This document shows positions 26,706 through 38,544 of a stretch of DNA of 64,000 nucleotides, piece by piece. The position numbers and the translations under genes were made by a program. How positions within the stretch are numbered: position 1 is the stretch's first letter; each line of letters opens with the position of its first letter. The notes under the pieces were generated by a model that saw only the letters and a program-made list of their open reading frames with translations, was not told the DNA's origin and searched no databases. Source of the DNA: Rhodosporidiobolus odoratus (lineage: Eukaryota; Basidiomycota; Microbotryomycetes; Sporidiobolales; Sporidiobolaceae); contig JAOANU010000005.1 of the NCBI GenBank assembly GCA_034387635.1, positions 1,364,001 to 1,428,000 of the forward strand, in the 5' to 3' direction.

Positions 26706-29700
26706 TCACTGTCTGCCAAAGTTGCCAGACTGCCTTGGCGGAGCTGCACCAGGAGGAAGGGTACCGTGTCCCCCGCTGCTCGAGGAAACAGATCCAGCCG
26801 AGGAGCCGTAAACGGCATCTCCGGCCGAGAAATTCTGCGAAGCCCTTGAGCGATGACCGGTTGTCGAGGCGATGGGTCCGGCAGAGCTGCGACGGGAGGA
26901 GCGCTGGATGGTCCGCATGCCGGTGCTGCTAGGCACCGGGCCATCGTCGACGAGGGACACGCCGCGAGACTTCGAGGGCGCACGAGGCATGGCGTTTGCG
27001 TTGGAGAAAGGATTGTTGGAAGCGAAGTTGGAGGAACTGGGGGAGGTAGTGCCAGAGGTGGTGGCGATAGACTCTGGCTCAGCGGAGTAGAACTGCGGGC
27101 TCGACGCAGTGGGCGGGGAGTGGCGGTTGAGAATGGCCTCGCGTTCGAAGTCGTCGCCCTCGTATCGCGGATAGTCGTGCTGAGCGCGGATGGCGGCGGG
27201 CGGAGGAGGCGACGGGGTATGGACGGCCGAACGAGCCGGATCGCTGCTGCCGCTTGACGACGCGCTCCTCATGCCTTGGGGTGCTAGCGGTGCGGGGAGC
27301 TCGAGCTGCGCAGGAAGACGAGGACCGGCGGACTCGGAGGTGTAGGTGTCGCTGGAGGAGACGATCGACATGCGGTTGCTGCCTCGACCCGGCGAGCTTT
27401 GGCGGAAAGGTGCGCCCGAGCCGGGAGCGTCGTTGAAGGTCGAGTCGCGAGAGTGCAAGCCAGAACCGGTGCGGTAACGACGGTCGCGCTCCCAATCGGC
27501 CCAACGCTTCAGCGATATGTGCGAGCTATCAAACACGCCCTCCTTGCCGCCATGCGCGTCTTCTCCAGCTGTTTCGCCTTCAATTTTGCGAGTTTGACCC
27601 CACGAGAACTGCAAGCACGAGTGCGCATCAGCTCTGCTATTTATGAATCAAAGAACGAGGAAAGAAGAGCAACGCACATCATCCATGTGCAAGAAGGCGT
27701 ATGCGGGCAAGATGAAGTTCCAGATCGGAAGCGAGACCAGCTGCGGAGTCGAAGGCAAAGCAAGTTCATCAGACATATCCAGCTCAAGACAAAGAGGAAA
27801 ATACTCACATAGATGAGCATCCATCCTAGGTACGCGAAACGACGAGACGTGACGACGATGAGGACGGCAGGAATACCAAGAATGAGAGCGAGAAGGACGA
27901 GCGAGACGATCGGCTTGACGGTGCCGGGGATGATGGCGAGGATGATGAGGTAGAGGGTAAAGGCGATGGCGGCGGGCAGGACGAGGGTACCAGCCAACTC
28001 CATGAAGACTGCGAAAGCGGAGGAAGTTAGTGTTACGGCGCGAGATACGAAGAGAGAGGAATAGCTAGACTCACTGACGAAGCGCATCGAGAAGCAGAAG
28101 ACACCGCACAGATCGGGAACGACGATCAGCTCGAAGAGGTTGTGAACAGTCGAATTGATCCAGCGACGGCGTTGTGAGAGGAGAACAGAGAAGGTATCGG
28201 GGACGATCGTCTTGCAGACGGCTTGAGGGCAGAACATCATCTTGCGGCGCGGGAAGGTTCGAAGCATGAGAGTGGTGAGATAACGATCTTCGCCGAGAAG
28301 CAGGAGGTTCTTCTTGTGCAGAGTGTCGACGACGTTCTCCGAATAATGCTGGACTATATCCGGGTTGGCGAGAATGGGGACCCAGTAGCCGTCACCGCCC
28401 TTCGGAGACTTGATGCGGTACATCGAGAAGCAACCGGGAAGACAGGTAACGCCGCCGAACATCGACTCGAAGGCCTTGGTGAGATGGTGGGAGACGTAGT
28501 ACTCGAAGACTGCAAAAGCAGCAATCTGTTAGCGAGGTGCCGTAGGTTGAGGGAAGAGAAACGCCACACACCCTGGATCATTGTAACCCAAGTATCACTC
28601 TTGTTCGCAATCTTGGTCTCTCCGCACAGCCCCATGATTTCCGGGTCATGCACCATGCAGGAGATCATACGAGAAACCGAGTCGGGGAAGATCTTGGTGT
28701 CGGCGTCGACCATCAGCACGACCTCGTACCTATCGGGAGAAACTCCCGTCGAGCGCCATAGCGAGTTGAAGAACTCGTACTCGAAGCTCGACATGCGCTC
28801 ATCGAACATGACCTTCTGCAGGAAGTTCATGAGGACGATCTGCGAGTCGCGCTTGCCTCGGTTACCGGGTTTCGCTTCGTGCTGCTCGTTGGGGTTGCCG
28901 ACCTTGGCGACGAGGATCATGGGGACGCGCTGCTGCTTCGAGAACTCGACCGTGTTGTTGTCGTACTCGTAAAAGCCGGAGTAGACCTTGGCCATGTTGT
29001 GGCGCTTGTGCCCGTCCGCGATGGCGACGTACGAAAGCGCCTCAACCTCCGCCGGCGGTACGACGAACTCCTTCATCATTCCCAGGACAATCTCGGGAGT
29101 GGTGAGGTCGTTTCCAGATCCCTTCACCATACCGTCCGCAATAACGAGGATGACCTTATGCGAATTGGGGTAGTCGGTCGTCGACAGCGAGTCGAGGGTA
29201 GTGCGAAGACCTTCGACTGACTCGGAGTAGGCGGTAACGAGGAGGATGGAGTGAACGAGAGGATAGTTGAACGGCTCGTAGTCGGCAGGCGGCTGAGGGA
29301 CGACATCACCAAGCGGGAAGGGGCATTCACCCATGGCGCCGCGAGATGCTGCACCACGAGCCAGTCCATCGAGCTGCGGGAGATCTGGCGTCAGACGTAG
29401 CTCAAAACAAGAATGCGAATAAAGCACGCACAGTGTAGGAGGAAGCAGGTAGTGAGGTTGAGCTCCTCGAAGCTCGGGGCAGACCAGACGAGTCTGGCGA
29501 CGGGTTCCTCATCCCAGCTCCCAGCATGCCCTTCCTCGAGAACTCGCCCATGCTGCTACTCGCACCTGCCTTGAGAAGATCCGCCTTGGAGAAGCGAGAT
29601 GTCGTAGGCAGCACGCTCTTCTTCGGCTGTTTCTGCAGCTTCGTCTTGGGTACGTTGGGGCGGTAGCGAGCGGGGGCGGGACGATAGATGTCGTCCGTCC

Positions 29701-31573
29701 AAGCTTCGATCTCGGCGGCGCGAGCGCGTCGTTGCTCGTAGGTCTCGTTCGGGAACTTGCCGATTTTCCACGAAAGGAACCACCCGAAGAGAACGGCCAT
29801 AAAGAACCGAAGAACGACGACGCCAATGATGACGACGAGCGAGACGTAGAGGACGACGTCGGAGGCAACGCAACCGAAGGTGATCGAGTCGATGAAGCCG
29901 ACGCGGATAACATCGACGAGGCAGTCTGCGACGTCCCGTTGACCGGAAGCCATCATGAGCGCCGTGATGTCGCGACCTGTAAGCGAGTCGTTTGTGCCGG
30001 TACGAAGGTCGTCAAAGATGGAGGGGTACGAGACTTGCGACTTGTCGAGCCAGTTGAGCAGGGAGAAGTCGAGGACGGCACTGAGAAGTAAGGGTGAGTC
30101 TCAGTGGTCTTAACGAGGCGAAGACAAGAGCGCACCTATCGTAGACCCCGAGATTGCGAGACGAGTTCTTCAGGTCGTCCCAAGCGAAGTAGACCTGCCC
30201 GAGCGGCTTCATAGCAGCGAACTGCTGACGAGCATCGGTCTGGGTGTGACACAGGCTACCCTCGGCGTAGCCGGTGAGGTTGACTGCACTGGTCCCCCAC
30301 TGGTCGTGAAGGTTGCAAGGGAAGTACCAGCCCATGGAGTTGCCCTGATGGGTGATACCGCTGCCGCTCGCCGGGGTGATAACGTTGAGGCACTTCTCGT
30401 TGACCTTCTGAAAGAGAAAAGACCCGTCCTTGCCCGCCGCATTCCACTCGTCGTAGAGCGGGTTCGAACCTTCTTCGATGCCGGATGCGGCCTGGTGACG
30501 GAATCCATCCATGTCATAGTCGTAGCCGTGGAAGATCATCGAGCCGCCCTCGATTTTGCCGGCGCGGTAGCGAGTAGCTGGGGTACCGCAGACGGCTTGA
30601 GTGAAGCCGAAAGTGAGGAAACCGACGCCGGCCATGGACAGGGCGATGATGGAAAGAAGGCCGACTTTTTCTCGCCAGGCGTCTTGGCGGTCCTTCGTCT
30701 TGAAGCCTGCAAGGATTTCATTGAGTGAGGCTCAAACAGGGGACGCGAGGAGGATCAGGACGTACCAAAGCAACGCAGCAACGCCCCAGGAAAACAAGCC
30801 GTAATGACTATGCAGTAAATCATCCAAGCTCCCATTGGCTGCTTCTGCTCCTTCGCCTTCATCCCGCGCTCGTACGCTCCTCCCGGAAGCGCCTGCGCCC
30901 CGCCCTTCTTCGGCCTCCTCAGCGTACCTCCACGCTTAAACATGCTCAACCCCGTCTCATTCGCCATCCCTTCTTCACGCGCCAGAATACTCTTCCCGCG
31001 CCGGAGCTGCGTCGCTCCACTTTGAGGTTGACTGCGACCCAAGATTCCCGCCGCTCCGCTCACGATCTCTGGTGCCACAGGTACCGGCAATCCCGCTGCA
31101 GGGTAATGTCCCGTCCTCGATACGGCCGCCATGCCCCTGCCCTCGGCTTCCATCGCAGCAGCATGCTGTCGATAGAGGTAGTGACGGTTGGACGGGTCGA
31201 CGGGAGCTCGATCGGGCCTGACGAGGGAGCGTTTGCGCTTGAAGTCGGCACCTGTCGCTCCTGACGGTCCGGGCACTCCGAGCGCGGACGAGTAGCCGAC
31301 GAGAGGCACGTCAGCCTGGGAGACTGCTCCATCCGTGCTGGCGTAGACGCTAGCTTTGGTAAACTGAACCTTGGAAGGTGCGCCTGCGGTGTAGGAGGAA
31401 TTTCCTTGAGAAAAAGATGGCCGTTCGGGAGGCTCATATTCGCTGATTGGGTGCTTGGACGAGGTGTAGGAGGACTGGGAATGCTGAAAGGGTGGAGGAA
31501 GAGGTTGCTGGTTGGGTTGTTCGCGCTGAGGACGGGCGGGAGGAGGTGCTCGCGAGGGGCGATCCTGATCCAT
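26706..31573 (-). CDS. CHS3: Class IV-type chitin synthase
   Basis: Membrane glycosyltransferase that makes chitin from UDP-GlcNAc at the plasma membrane or chitosome. The long disordered N-terminus ([16 protein letters not shown], Pro/Ser/Arg-rich) leads to a first membrane pair ([20 protein letters not shown] and [19 protein letters not shown]), a large extra-cytoplasmic region, another membrane segment ([20 protein letters not shown]), and the GT2 domain. Catalytic blocks are [22 protein letters not shown] and [16 protein letters not shown]. Several C-terminal membrane spans follow ([40 protein letters not shown]), then a Ser/Gly-rich tail ending RQSGNFGRQ. Roughly 1,300 residues. No myosin motor domain is present, which excludes class V/VII. 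The symbol follows budding-yeast CHS3, the class IV reference; numbering differs among basidiomycetes. Confidence 0.9.
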
Positions 31574-32239
31574 CGTTGACTACCCGGAGGATTGAGGTAG
31601 ATCGGTGGTAGGTGACTAGACGTGTAATGAACAGCGTAGATGGTGGGTACCGACTGATCCGATGTGTGAGTCGAGAGATGAGGTAGGGAGTTGCCGAGAG
31701 GGAAGCGTGGGAAGGAGACAAGGTGAGAACGGCGGTATGGTAAACGATGGAGGAGACGCAGGGGCGTGACAGTGTAGACTCTAGAGTCCAGCAGAGGGTT
31801 CTACGCGTCCTAGCACACCACCGCTACAAGCACCACGAGCAACAACAAACAAGTTATAACCCTCTCCCGCTGCTCCCACATCGGTATGGCTTCATTAGAA
31901 ACAAACCTCCTTTTCTCCTCTTGCATGTCAAAAAAACCCTTACATGAAACAACTGATCCTTTCACAGCCAGGATCGTCACGCGCCGTATACCCGTTAGCC
32001 TCGTTGGCCTTCGTTCTCTTCATTTTCTCAACGTTCTTTCTTCCCAGCTTCGCAACACCTTAGCCTGCCCCCGAGACCTCGCCTCGACTGCCAGCTACTG
32101 TCGAGCAACACAGACCGACTCCGACTTTGCCAAGCGAGTTTTCAGAGGGCGCCCTTGCCTCGGCGGCCAGACTTTCGCCTCATAGGGCGGCAAAGTGACT
32201 ATGACTGAAAAAGAAAGTAACCCGTCCATTCACCGCCTA
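31574..32239. other. upstream region of chitin synthase, downstream of MDE1
   Basis: 666 bp. It holds the promoter and 5' leader of the chitin synthase and the 3' end of MDE1, both on the minus strand. A plus-strand frame at 31886-32185 has no recognisable features. Nothing else is seen. Confidence 0.5.
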
Positions 32240-33570
32240 CTACTTCAACCCTTCGGTCTCCAACCCCGCTAGTCGCATCTTGACCGCCACCTCGAGCAGA
32301 TAGTCGAGGCACTCTGCTTGACCCTTTGCCTGCGAGCACGGGCAGATGGAAAAGAAGGAAGGAAAGGCATGCGTCTTTAGTTGAGTGCTTGATCGTTGTG
32401 AAGCGGATAGTAAAGTAGCAGATACCTTCTCCCAGTCTGAGCGAATGAGGTAGGAGGTTAGCGACCAGGTTGAGCAATGTAACGAGGAGAAGGGGGGTAG
32501 CAAGGGCGGGAAAGGGACGCACCAGCTCCCCACGAGTAAGTACCGTGTCGGCGGACGAGAACCGCAGGCTGAGATACCTTCGACTCAGCAAGCAAACATG
32601 TAGAGGCTAGGAGGAAAACGACGAACCGCATCCGGGTATTTCCTCATCGCCTCCTCCATTCCCTCCCTCAAATCCTCCTCATCCGGCGTGTTCTCGATGA
32701 TGGGGATCACAAGCGTGTCGAGGTAGCTTAGGGCGGTCCCCGTCCCGCCGATGCGCATGCCTTTGATCATTTCTTGGTGAGAGATGCGAAACTCGGATCC
32801 GGGCCAGAGGAGGGTGGCCATGACGGCGTGCTGCGAGTGAGTCTGCGGACCGAGGCTAAGTAAGCCTAGATGTGTTCATCTGATGCAGACGGCGAGAACC
32901 TGTCACCCGAAGGTAAAAAGGAAATGGGATACGCGAGATAGCAACGCCAGGGAAGCGAGACGTACGTGGATGCAAGCGCCTGCTTCTCGCAGCTCATATG
33001 CGTTGAAGAAGAGTGGCGTGCAGGCAGACTGCTTCAGCGGCTTGTGAACCGGCCATCGGAGAAAGTCGCGCTCCTGCACAGCGAAAAGAGCCGGGAGAAG
33101 CGTAGAGCAACGGGAAGGCAAACAGCGGTGGTAAGCACGTCGAGAGCTGAGTAAACAACAGAGCCAAGTAAAAAAAAGGTCGAACGTACTTTCCGCGTCA
33201 AAACGAATATGTCCTCCGGCTCGATCCGCTCCTTCTGCACTCCAGACGGCGCGAGGTAAACCTTCTCACTGCAAGATCACTCAGTCAGTCCATAACTATC
33301 ATCTGCCGCTCTGCGTCCTCGACTAAAGGGAGGGACGTACCCATCTCGCAACGAGATTCCGCCTCCGGTGCCAGTCACCCAACCCAGCTTGTAGAAAGAC
33401 CTGCAAAGTTCCGGGATAAGGTAGGCGGGGTGAAGCTTGTCTCCCTGATGCTGGACGAGCGAGTGGTCGTTCGGGCGAGAGGGGTCGGTGGGGGGTGCGA
33501 GACTGTGGAAAGAGAGGGTGGGTCAGTAGAGAAGGGGGGGGGAAAGGGGAGGAAATGAGACGGACACCAT
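32240..33570 (-). CDS. MDE1: Methylthioribulose-1-phosphate dehydratase
   Basis: Zinc class II aldolase-fold enzyme of the methionine salvage pathway, converting 5-methylthioribulose-1-phosphate to the diketo intermediate; cytosolic. Exons spell [20 protein letters not shown] with [15 protein letters not shown]-type [88 protein letters not shown] and [20 protein letters not shown]. The conserved zinc-ligand histidines (HxH after GACIH, and RRHG) are at the expected places. Exon 1 is only five coding bases (33570-33566): ATG GT joined to T CTC GCA gives [12 protein letters not shown], and no other nearby ATG works in frame. Penultimate exon 32426-32436 is 11 nt. About 240 residues. Confidence 0.9.
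32426..32436 (-). other. 11-nt microexon of MDE1
   Basis: ACTGGGAGAAG is flanked by CGCTCAG on one side and GTATCT on the other. Joined to ...GGAGCTG and GCAAAGGG it gives GADWEKAKGQ, the conserved C-terminal WEKAK block. Both flanking introns are ordinary in length. Confidence 0.8.
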
Positions 33571-33960
33571 CGCAAGTGTGGCTGATCTGGGCGGCTGGGA
33601 CGGGTAGAATGATCAGCTGACCATTACAGGTGGCTGAGAACGGCCCAGTCAAGTCCCGGGTGCCGTACTTAGAGCTGACGGGAGCCGGACGAAGACGGTT
33701 GTCGTCCACGCAGGAAAGGACGAGAGTAGCCGAGGGGAAGCCAAAGGCAGTGTAGTCGCGTAAATGTACTTACTTGCTGACTATGAGGTTAGACCTGGAG
33801 CTACAGGAGCGAAGCGAGGGCCAGTAGTGAGGAAACAAGATGAAGATGAGAATGGCGAAAGAGGTTGACATCCCTTGACACTCGCTGCTCCTCCTGTTGA
33901 GACCTGCTCCAGCTCCTCCAGAGTCATAACGAAGCGCGCAAAACCCTCGACAGCCCCTCA
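33571..33960. promoter_or_regulatory. divergent promoter MDE1 / F-box protein
   Basis: 390 bp between the two start codons. A minus-strand frame starting at 33709 overlaps here, but it cannot be spliced in frame to the MDE1 core, so it is treated as leader sequence. No TATA box is clear. Confidence 0.35.
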
Positions 33961-35444
33961 ATGAGATCCCCGACACCACCAGTACGTGACCTCCTCATTC
34001 TTGTTTCCGTTTGTCCCTGAGGTCATCGCTCTGTCCTTAGCCACCTGTCACCAAACTTCCCGCCGAAATCCTCCTACTTGTCTTCTCCGCCGCCCGGGAC
34101 ACCCACGATGCTTCTACTCCGAACTACTCCTCCCCCTCGGTACACCACTCTTTCGCTCGCCGCATCAACCCCATTCTCGCTGTTGCCCAGGTCTGTCGAG
34201 GGTGGAGAGCTTTGGCAGAAGAGCATGGAGAGCTGTGGGCCTCTCTTCACCTCGACGGTGAAATCGACGGCGAGAGAGCCGAGGAGAAGGCCTCGTTCTG
34301 GTCAGAAAAGGCCCGACGGCAACGGCAGACGAGCGCGGACGGTCAGGTGGAAAGCGGCGCGTCGCGAGGAGTCCGAGCACTCTACCTGACCTGTATCCAG
34401 GACTGGCCAGAGGACGACTTCGCCTACCTCTGCGAGACCCTCGACCTAGTCCACCCTTTCAGGCTCGAGCATGCCCATGCCTCATGGCTTGGGGGCGGCA
34501 CTTCGCTTGCCGAACACAAGCAGCTACAGTCCTTCTTCCAACTGCTGCTACCTTCTGCCCCGACCCTCGCCTCGCTCACTCTCTACACCCCAAGTCACCT
34601 CCGTATCCTTTTCTCTCTACCTCGACTCGGTCATACTTTCTCCTCTCTCACCTCCCTCGACATACGCTCGACTAAAGTCTCCACTCCAGCGCCCGACGCA
34701 TATCTCCTTCCCACCTTCCTGCCTCGATACAGCGGCGAGGCAGACTGGTCGGTACTCTCGTCCCTACGCGACCTGACGCTGATCGGGCCAATCTGGCGCC
34801 TCCGATACCGAGATGGCACCGTCGCTTCTCCGACGCTCGGAGCAGAGGACGTCCCAGCCCTAGTGCACGCCCGCCTTTCGAGCACGACGCCTCAGGTGCA
34901 TTGGGACCTCCTCTCGCATTCTTCCGGCACTTTGAAGAGCCTCCATCTCGAAGATTGGTGGGATCAGGTTCAAGCGCCTGATCCAGATCTCCTTGCCGGC
35001 TCGTTGTCCCGCCTGACCTCCCTGCGTCTCACCCGGTCGCCGTCCCTCGCTACGAGGCTCCTCGACCTCGCCGTTCAGACGCCGGGGCTCACATGGCCTC
35101 ACCTCCACGACCTCGGCCTCGCTTCCAGTCGTCTCTCGCAAGCGCACCTCGAACTCTTCAAGGGGTCTCGAGCGCCGAGGCTGGAGGAGCTGGATTCGTC
35201 GGATACGATCTCGGCGGAGGAGGACGGCATGCTCAAGTTGCCAGTGCTGCCGGCGCTCAAGAGACTTGATCTCTTCCGAGTAGGCTGGATCACGCCGAAG
35301 AAGCTGGTCGACTCCATCGTGTTCAAGGGTCAGATGGATCGGCTGGAAGTGCTGAGGAGCGATTTGGCGCTTGGCGAGGATGGACGAAGGGCACTCGGGT
35401 CGATAGGTGTAGATGTACTTGAGGACGAGCTGGAGCGAAATTAG
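33961..35444 (+). CDS. F-box-like / LRR protein
   Basis: Probable substrate adaptor of an SCF ubiquitin ligase; substrate unknown. A 7-codon first exon (MRSPTPP) is spliced (GTACGT to CCTTAG, 34039) to PPVTKLPAEILLLVFSAARD, an F-box-type start. It continues through INPILAVAQVCRGWRALAEE and HGELWASLHLDGEI, the usual V..W.......LW pattern. The rest, one exon of about 460 codons in all, has leucine-rich segments typical of basidiomycete F-box proteins (LASLTLYTPSHLRILFSLP, SLTSLDIRSTKV, LRDLTLIGPIW, LTSLRLTRSPSLATRLLDL, LKRLDLFRVGW). It ends at a TAG, 35442-35444. The target cannot be predicted. Confidence 0.75.
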
Positions 35445-35997
35445 CCGGCTCTCGCTCGTTCACTTGTTTGTATCGTTCGTCCTACAGTCTTTCCGATCTT
35501 TTCGTTCGCTAAAGTCGCATTTATTTCCAGGACTCGCCGTCTTGACGAGCTGTCCCGCTACTAGTGCTTGCCTCGAGATCTATACGTGCTCTGCAGGCCC
35601 GATCGAGCGGCTCGTGAACCACCTCGACATTACCGACTTGAGAAGGCCAAGCACGACCTCATTGTCCACTTGTTGTCAGCACGTGCCACAGCGTCGCTCA
35701 GATCGTCTTTGCCTCGGCTCTCCTCCCCTCCATCCTTACGACCACGCCTTGAAGCGCCATTGAACGCCGTCGCGTTGCCGCTCTCCTATGAACAGGAGGG
35801 ACTAAAAATAGCTCCACCCCGTCCCTCCGCGGCGGAGGTCCTCCCCCTTTTCGCCATCTCCAGATGTCTCGCGTCGTTTTTCGCGCGAACTTCTCCCTCC
35901 TGCTCGCCCACGAAATCGCCTCGGGAGAGTTGCGCTGCGACTATGAGGCTCTTTCTACTCTCTACCACCTTTTTCGCTGTCGCAAGCACTTCATCCA
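35445..35997. promoter_or_regulatory. upstream region of the membrane-protein gene
   Basis: 553 bp between two plus-strand genes. ACTAAAAATA at 35801-35810 resembles a TATA box. A perfect inverted repeat with 7-bp arms, CCTCCGC-G-GCGGAGG, lies at 35824-35838, about 160 bp before the next ATG; CCG/CGG pairs of this kind are typical zinc-cluster (Zn2Cys6) sites. A 151-codon frame (35568-36023) overlaps but shows no domain. Confidence 0.3.
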
Positions 35998-37343
35998 ATG
36001 TCTTCCGCCTCATCCTCCGGTAGCTGGCCCGCTGGTCTTTCTCTCATAGGAGGCATTCCCACGAAGAGCCAGGATCTCGCAGCGTATGTTCTCTGACACT
36101 CCGCCATCTCCAGTGTCGACGGCGCTAACCTCGCCGTGCTTGCTACAGCTCCATCATTTTCACCATCGCCTTCTTTCTCCTCCTTCCTCTCGCTGGCTGG
36201 CGCTGGTTCTCTCGACCTTCTCGCACCCTCACTCTCATCCGACCCAGTGTCGTCCTCGTCCTGCGTATCGCTACCTACGTCATTCGGGCAGTCCAGGCGA
36301 ACGGGAACTACTCGAAGGGCCTCTTCATTGCTGAGCAGGTTCGTCCTCTTCTTCTTCCTTCAACCGCGCATGTATCAAGCTGACCTGCCTCTGCTCCTTG
36401 CTCGCAGGTCTTCCTCCTCGCTGGATTGATCCCACTTCTCGAACCCGTCGTCGTCCTCCTTCGAGCACATGTTCGCCGCGACTGGATCCCTGAACCGCCT
36501 GCGCCCGTAGGCGAGGAGCAGAAGCGGGTGACGACGCTGTCTCGAGCGCTGCGCGCTCTTCAGCTTGCTGTCTTTGTCGCCTTCATTCTTGGTATCGTGG
36601 TCAGTCTTCTCCGTTCGTCGCCCTGGGCGCACAACGGGCTCTACTCACTCTGCTTCTGTCTACGTCCTCTTTCCTCCCTGCCATCTGCCTCGCCCTTCTC
36701 GAGCTCAGGCTGGATCAAAGGCGGGAAGCGCGATGGGTGATCCAGACGCTGCAGCAGAGCTGAAACGCTATCGGTAAGCTGCTTTTCCCCTGACCTTCTC
36801 AAGCCTTTTTCTCGGCTGACTCGGTTGAAGTACGCACCCGAAACGCGTAGCTATGCCACGATCGGGCTTTCCCTCTTCATCATCGGTCTCTCCTTCCTCG
36901 TCGCCTGCGCCATGCACATCCGTGACTCGTTGCCGACTCGAGGCACAGCTTTCATCCTCGCGCTTTGCATCATCCTTGTACGTTTCCCCTCTGTCCATCG
37001 ATCCACAAGGCCTTCTCTGGATCCATCGATCGCGCAGGCAATGCCGAACATCTACAAGCTAGTCGTTTCGATCCACCACGTCGCCATGCTGAGCGCCGGT
37101 GCCAAAACCGCCTTCTACCTCCTCAGCTGCCTTCCCGAATGGATCGTCATAGTCGCCTACTTCTCTGTCAACCTCAACATGACCTTTGAGTTGGAGGAGG
37201 CGAGTTGGAAGGACAAGGTTGAGAGGAAGATGAAAAAGGGGGAGTGGCCGACTGGGATGGGGTATATTGAGAAGGAGGCTTATGAGAGGAGGCGGAATGA
37301 GGATGAGCTCGAGATGTCGATTTCGCCGCAGAGCAAGGTGTAG
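35998..37343 (+). CDS. Polytopic membrane protein of unknown function
   Basis: Fungal multi-span membrane protein; no function can be assigned. The start MSSASSSGSWPAGLSLIGG is followed by successive hydrophobic helices: SIIFTIAFFLLLPLAGW, SVVLVLRIATYVIRAV, VFLLAGLIPLLEPVVVLL, LQLAVFVAFILGIV, YATIGLSLFIIGLSFLVACA, FILALCIIL and TAFYLLSCLPEWIVIVAYF. It ends in a charged tail (KDKVERKMKKGEW...SPQSKV), giving about seven spans. The layout resembles RTA1-like or DUF7702-type fungal proteins, but I see no diagnostic motif. One junction (36600-36831) cannot be made both in phase and helix-preserving with canonical splice sites; see Findings. Confidence 0.6.
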
Positions 37344-37870
37344 AGAGTCGGGCTCTTAGCTACGGAGGGCGGTTTTCTTCCTGTGCAGACACTGTCATTT
37401 TGGTCAGGTAGATCTTGTTGCACATCTTAAGTCCCCCAGAGCACCCTTTGACGCAAGATCAGTGTGTGTTGTGGAAGTCCTGGCAGCTCATGTTCCGGGA
37501 TGAGCAGGACAGCAGGTGGAGGCAGAAGAAAAAGGCAGAGGAAAATCGGGCGCGGCGGGGAGACCCGACAAGCCTGCGAGAGCACACTCGGGTCCTCTGC
37601 CATTTAAAGCGCCGACGTAGCTTGTCCGCTCAGCAGAGCAGGCTTAGAGGGGGCAGGATCCGACGAGATTGTGACGAGAAAAGGGGGTCTTAAGGAAGCT
37701 CATTGCGGCGACGTCGACCACATCGTGCGACTCAACAAGCCGAGTCAGAGGTAAACGACTGCTCGTGTCTACAAGTAGGGTAAGCCTGGCGGGCGCCGCG
37801 CGTGGAAGGGTCAGATTCAAGGGGTTCGTCATCTCCTGTCTCCCTTCTCCTTCAACTTGTGTTCACCACC
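37344..37870. other. intergenic region
   Basis: 527 bp between two plus-strand genes. It holds the 3' end of the membrane protein and the leader of the fasciclin gene. The last 40 bases are pyrimidine-rich. No gene or repeat is seen. Confidence 0.5.
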
Positions 37871-38544
37871 ATGTCCGCACGCTGGCTCATAACCGCCCTA
37901 CTCGCCACAACAGCAGTCATGGCAACCTCTCCTGCTTTTACAGCTCAGCCCTACAACGCTGAGGCCCCTCCCGCCTTTCTTGACCAGTCTAGAGGTTTCA
38001 CTCCCTCGTCCTCCTCGCAACCCTCTCTAGCCGACTTACTGACACGCTCAAAGCGTTCAAAACTCTTCTACGACTACGTCAGAGACAGCATCGCCGTCTC
38101 AACTCTTCTCATTGACCCCCTCGGCTCGGCTACTCTCCTCGCCCCCACGGATCAAGCCATCTTGGCCCTCGCTCGCAAGCCCCACGAAGGACCAGCTACC
38201 GCCGCAGCGGCGGGACAAATCGAGGAGGAACGCTCGCGCGCAGAATGGCTCGACCGCTGGGTCAAGATGCATGTCATCCTCGACCGGGTGGAACTCGAAG
38301 ACGGCGCCTGGGAAGAACGGGAGTACAAGCCCATGGTCGGGAGTTCAGCACTACGCTTTGGTCGCAGCGGAGAGCACGGCAAGGGGCGTGTGGTATTGCC
38401 GGCCAATGTAGAAATCGTCGGCGAGGACCAGGTGCGCTTGCCTACAATTCTTCCGTCGCCACTGCTTCGGCTAGAGCTAACCATTCTCTTGCCACTCAGG
38501 CGTCAAACGGCAAGATATTGTATCTGCAGGGCACCCTCGACTGA
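37871..38544 (+). CDS. Secreted or vacuolar fasciclin (FAS1) domain protein
   Basis: Small protein with an N-terminal signal peptide (MSARWLITALLATTAVMA) and one fasciclin-like domain: LADLLTRSKRSKLFYDYVRD, STLLIDPLGSATLLAPTDQA (H1 motif, T.L.PTD.A), WVKMHVILDRVEL (the MHVI region) and, after one intron, ASNGKILYLQGTLD (the N..I..I..VL end). Similar single-FAS1 proteins in yeasts reside in the ER or vacuole lumen. The GTGCGC donor follows GAGGACCAG; the acceptor CCACTCAG precedes GCGTCAAAC and restores the frame to a TGA at 38542. About 200 residues. The role is unknown; adhesion is only an inference from the domain. Confidence 0.7.

Noticed and set aside
30421..30480. GGTTCGAACC, resembling a tRNA B box
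   Set aside because: It lies inside a chitin synthase exon and no A box or cloverleaf could be found around it.
33323..33709. 128-codon minus-strand frame as a possible MDE1 first exon
   Set aside because: It crosses the MDE1 core in the wrong frame. The five-base exon starting at ATG 33570 gives the only in-frame join I could find.
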